Assembly (NCBI GenBank): GCA_937907165.1
Contig: CALCUH010000062.1
Coordinates: 1-15,420, forward strand
Source of the DNA: an uncultured Bacteroidales bacterium
GTDB taxonomy: Bacteria; Bacteroidota; Bacteroidia; Bacteroidales; Paludibacteraceae
DNA: 15,420 bases
Direction: 5' to 3'
Shown: one piece after another, positions 12,801 through 15,420 of the stretch
Layout of the letters: each line of letters begins with the position of its first letter
Numbering within the stretch: the first letter of the stretch is position 1
The notes under the pieces: model-generated
What the model was told of the DNA's origin: nothing
The model's database searches: none
The model's input: only the letters and a program-made list of their open reading frames with translations
Program-made: the position numbers and the translations under genes

Positions 12801-15420
12801 ATGAAAACCGTTATTTGTAGAATTTGGGCTTTTATATGTTGCCTGATAATGGCGACAAGTGTATGTGGGGCAGTAGATGAGGAAGGTATCCCCCAACTAG
12901 TGGGTGATGGCTCCACCGAGAACCCATATCAAATCAAAAATGCCGACGATCTTTATTGGTTCGCCGAACATGTAAGCCAAAGTGGTAATGATAGTTCCTG
13001 CGCAATTCTTACAACCGACATAGTTGTTAATGCTAACGTGTTGAAAAAGAATGGTGAATTAAACGGTGACAGTTCCGATTTTAAAACATGGACTCCAATT
13101 GGGACATTGGAACAACCGTTTACCGGCGTGTTTGATGGCGCAGGCCATACCATCAGCGGATTGTATGTTGATGGCGCCGAATATGCGGGGCTTTTCGGAT
13201 ATGTCTTTGTTGATAATATTAATGGTGAAGATGAAAAAGGCGTTGTAAAAAATGTAGGTATCGAGGATTCCTACATCAGCGGAACAAAATATGTCGGCGG
13301 CGTGGTCGCGTATAACGAGGGACGCACTTTAAGCGTCTACAATGCGGGAAATGTTACCGGTTCTGGCTCTGGTTGCGCTACTGGTGGCGTGGTCGGATAT
13401 AACGTTGGCCTGGTCAGTGATGCTTATAATGCGGGAGCTGTGAAATCCTCCGTGAACGATTGCTCGACGGGTGGAGTGGTCGGCCTTAATGCGGGTTTTG
13501 TCTTTTATGTCTATAATATCGGTGCGGTAAGTGGTGGCGCTAACGTGGGCGGAGTCGCTGGGAGTAACAGCAGTATGATTTCTAAAGCCTACTACAACAC
13601 AGAAATCTTTACGGGGAATGCCGTTGGTTCCGGAAATCTGCCTAATCCAGCCGCTGGTAAGACGGCTGTGGAACTTTCGTCCCTTGAAATTGTGGACCTG
13701 GTTTCCGACAAAGATCATGTGGGGTCGTCGGCCTGGGTGGTTGGTTCCGGCAGGGTTGTCATGAGCGATAATAAGTTGGTGTACAAACTCCCTGGCTTAA
13801 AAGGATTCAGTACGCAGCCGGAAATAGTCTTGATGCAAGCGAACGACCAGAATGTGTTTGAAATCGGCTCTGCCCAGGAACTCAAGGGGTTTGCGGAGTA
13901 CGCGGGCAGTGGCGAAATTTCAATCAACGCCAAGCTGACTGCGGATATCTGCCTGAATGCCTGCGGAGCGGGCGAATCTGTACTTGATGCCAATGGCACG
14001 TTGAATGGTGACGGCGCAAATTTTGAACAGTGGACTCCAATCAACATCGCTTCTATGAATACGAATATGTCGCTTGACGGCAACGGCCATACCATCAGCG
14101 GACTTTATTTCCGCAACGCAGACAAGGACAGTGTCGGCTTTTTCGGCAGTCTGCAAGGAACAGTCTCCATCAGCAACTTGGGCATCGAGGATTCCTATAT
14201 TGAAGGGAAAGATAATGTAGGAGTCTTTGTCGGAGTAAACGACAACTCCAGCTTGACGATTGCGAATTGCTTCGGCGCTGGTTACGTGAAAGGGAATGGT
14301 TATGTTGCTGGCTTTGTCGGGCAGTCAAAAGGCGGTTTGAGCATCGCGAATAGCTACAGCGTAAGTATTGTAAATGGAGAAGATTATACTGGCAGTTTTA
14401 TTGGGAGTGGTGCTTTTGCAAACGTCGCAAACAGCTTTTTCCTTAATGGCGGTTCCAACGTTGGCGGCACCCAAAAATCTGCGGACGAATTCCACGATGG
14501 CACGGTTGCGATGCTTTTGCACTATTACGTCCAGACTGACTGCGAAGAAAACTGCATTGACGGCACCGTCTGGGGTCAGGACTTGACAAATGCGAATTCC
14601 TTGCCGGACTTCAGCAGCAAAGTTGGCACTCCGTATTCTTTGACATTGCGCACATTCGATGAAGACGTACGCAAGTACCCGACGGAATATGTGAGCGAAA
14701 TTGGGCTTGAACTTCCTACGGACCTTGTACGCGAAGGCTATGTTTTCGCGGGCTGGTCCACGAAGCAGGTCTCGACCTCCATGGCCGATATCGTGACTTC
14801 CATCGCGAAGGGCGCAACAGGCGCAAAAACGTTCTATGCGCAGTGGATGAAGGTGAGTGAAGAGGGCGTGTACGAAATCGCTACGGCTGCGGACCTTTAC
14901 AAGTTCGCTCAACTCGTGAACGGTGGCGCTACCGACATCAACGGCAAGTTGACTGCTGATATCTGCGTGAACGCTTGTGGTGAAGGCGAAAAGTCTTTGT
15001 TAGAGCAGGTTGCCGAACTTGAAGCGAAGGGAAAACTCTTGCCAGAAAGTTTTAAACAGTGGACTCCGATTGGAACTACAGGTAAAAATAAAATGTTTAA
15101 TGGAACTTTCGATGGCGCAGGCCATACCATCAGCGGGCTTTATTTCAATGATGGTAAAGCAAGTTATGCAGGGCTTTTTGGGAGAAGTACGAAAAATAAT
15201 TCTATCAATTCTATCAAGAGTTCTATCAAGAATGTCGGCGTGGTGGACTCCTATATCAAGGGTAAGGATTATGTTGGAGGCATTGTCGGATATAATGGTA
15301 ATTGCACAGTCAGCAATGTTTTTAGCACGAGTACGGTGGAAGGAGGCGATTATGTCGGTGGCATTGCTGGTTATAACGAAGCTGGAACCATAGTAAATGC
15401 TTACAATATGGGTGCTGTAA
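12801..15420 (+). CDS. Large secreted surface protein with GLUG repeats and an InlB-type B-repeat (3' end beyond window)
   Basis: The frame opens at ATG 12801 (GG at 12795-12796 as weak ribosome site) and stays open for 873 codons to the edge, so the C-terminus is unknown. A signal peptide is clear (KTVICRIWAFICCLIMATSVCGA). Three homologous modules follow, starting at residues about 43 (YQIKNADDLYWFAE), 353 (FEIGSAQELKGFAE) and 691 (YEIATAADLYKFAQ). Each proceeds to a TADI(V/C)xN strand, WTPI, then (F)DGxGHTISGLY, VGIEDSYI or VGVVDSYI, and a run of GLUG-type units (VGGVVAYN, TGGVVGYN, NVGGVAGSN), which form a right-handed beta-helix. Between modules 2 and 3, residues about 612-683 are an InlB/Listeria-Bacteroides repeat (REGYVFAGWSTK, then TFYAQW). 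Module 2 and 3 carry a paired Cys motif (ICxNACGxGE). This is a probable adhesin or carbohydrate-binding surface protein; a C-terminal anchor or T9SS tail would lie outside. The composition and module style resemble Fibrobacter surface proteins. Confidence 0.85.
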   Translation, partial: MKTVICRIWAFICCLIMATSVCGAVDEEGIPQLVGDGSTENPYQIKNADDLYWFAEHVSQSGNDSSCAILTTDIVVNANVLKKNGELNGDSSDFKTWTPIGTLEQPFTGVFDGAGHTISGLYVDGAEYAGLFGYVFVDNINGEDEKGVVKNVGIEDSYISGTKYVGGVVAYNEGRTLSVYNAGNVTGSGSGCATGGVVGYNVGLVSDAYNAGAVKSSVNDCSTGGVVGLNAGFVFYVYNIGAVSGGANVGGVAGSNSSMISKAYYNTEIFTGNAVGSGNLPNPAAGKTAVELSSLEIVDLVSDKDHVGSSAWVVGSGRVVMSDNKLVYKLPGLKGFSTQPEIVLMQANDQNVFEIGSAQELKGFAEYAGSGEISINAKLTADICLNACGAGESVLDANGTLNGDGANFEQWTPINIASMNTNMSLDGNGHTISGLYFRNADKDSVGFFGSLQGTVSISNLGIEDSYIEGKDNVGVFVGVNDNSSLTIANCFGAGYVKGNGYVAGFVGQSKGGLSIANSYSVSIVNGEDYTGSFIGSGAFANVANSFFLNGGSNVGGTQKSADEFHDGTVAMLLHYYVQTDCEENCIDGTVWGQDLTNANSLPDFSSKVGTPYSLTLRTFDEDVRKYPTEYVSEIGLELPTDLVREGYVFAGWSTKQVSTSMADIVTSIAKGATGAKTFYAQWMKVSEEGVYEIATAADLYKFAQLVNGGATDINGKLTADICVNACGEGEKSLLEQVAELEAKGKLLPESFKQWTPIGTTGKNKMFNGTFDGAGHTISGLYFNDGKASYAGLFGRSTKNNSINSIKSSIKNVGVVDSYIKGKDYVGGIVGYNGNCTVSNVFSTSTVEGGDYVGGIAGYNEAGTIVNAYNMGAV
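13143..15137 (+). repeat. Three nearly identical DNA copies of GGCCATACCATCAGCGG within the surface-protein gene
   Basis: The 17-base string occurs at 13143-13159, 14085-14101 and 15120-15136, once in each protein module, with flanking similarity (GATGGCGCAG before copies 1 and 3). It marks a repeating unit of roughly 0.95-1.0 kb. Identity at DNA level inside otherwise diverged modules suggests recent conversion or module duplication. Confidence 0.8.

Overview
The window looks like a Bacteroidota (Bacteroidales-type) chromosome segment, preceded by about 0.93 kb of foreign-looking DNA. Evidence for Bacteroidota on the right: a secreted protein with a type IX secretion (T9SS) sorting domain, a second orphan sorting tail, a DUF4494 gene, a serine palmitoyltransferase closely resembling those of Bacteroides sphingolipid synthesis, and several promoters with the phylum-specific -7 element TAnnTTTG. 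The left piece (1 to about 930) is visibly far more AT-rich. It uses a Shine-Dalgarno sequence and a sigma70-type TTGAAT-N17-TATAAT promoter, as expected of a low-GC Firmicutes-like genome. The switch falls near 925-935 and cuts two genes at once: a minus-strand SGNH-hydrolase-like gene and a plus-strand MerR-type regulator each lose their 5' part. This is either an assembly chimera or a recent illegitimate insertion.

Layout. 1-281 (-): 3' truncated Nudix hydrolase. 430-about 930 (-): C-terminal part of an SGNH/GDSL-like hydrolase. About 933-1124 (+): C-terminal MerR remnant, translationally coupled to a TRIC/UPF0126 channel (1121-1735). 1956-2996: T9SS-secreted protein with its own promoter and terminator. 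3148-4335: serine palmitoyltransferase. 4418-4864 and 4887-5552: DUF4494 protein and the YggS/PLPBP pyridoxal-phosphate homeostasis protein. 5911-7578 and 7624-9294: two tandem paralogous AMP-forming acyl-CoA synthetases behind a strong promoter whose -7 element lies in a perfect inverted repeat. 9414-11546 and 11548-12084: an unrecognised 710-residue alpha-helical/coiled-coil protein coupled to a small DUF4112-like membrane protein. 12085-12538: no supported gene, several hairpins. 12539-12736: orphan T9SS sorting tail. 12801 to the right edge: a very large secreted GLUG-repeat/InlB-B-repeat surface protein, still open at the end.

How they may work together (inference): the acyl-CoA synthetases could supply acyl-CoA for the palmitoyltransferase, and the PLP-homeostasis protein lies between them and this PLP enzyme, so the centre reads as a lipid/PLP neighbourhood. 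However, terminators and separate promoters divide it into several transcription units. The secreted proteins point to surface display. The most nearly undescribed object is the coiled-coil plus DUF4112 gene pair. No CRISPR array, tRNA, rRNA, intact transposon or phage gene was seen.
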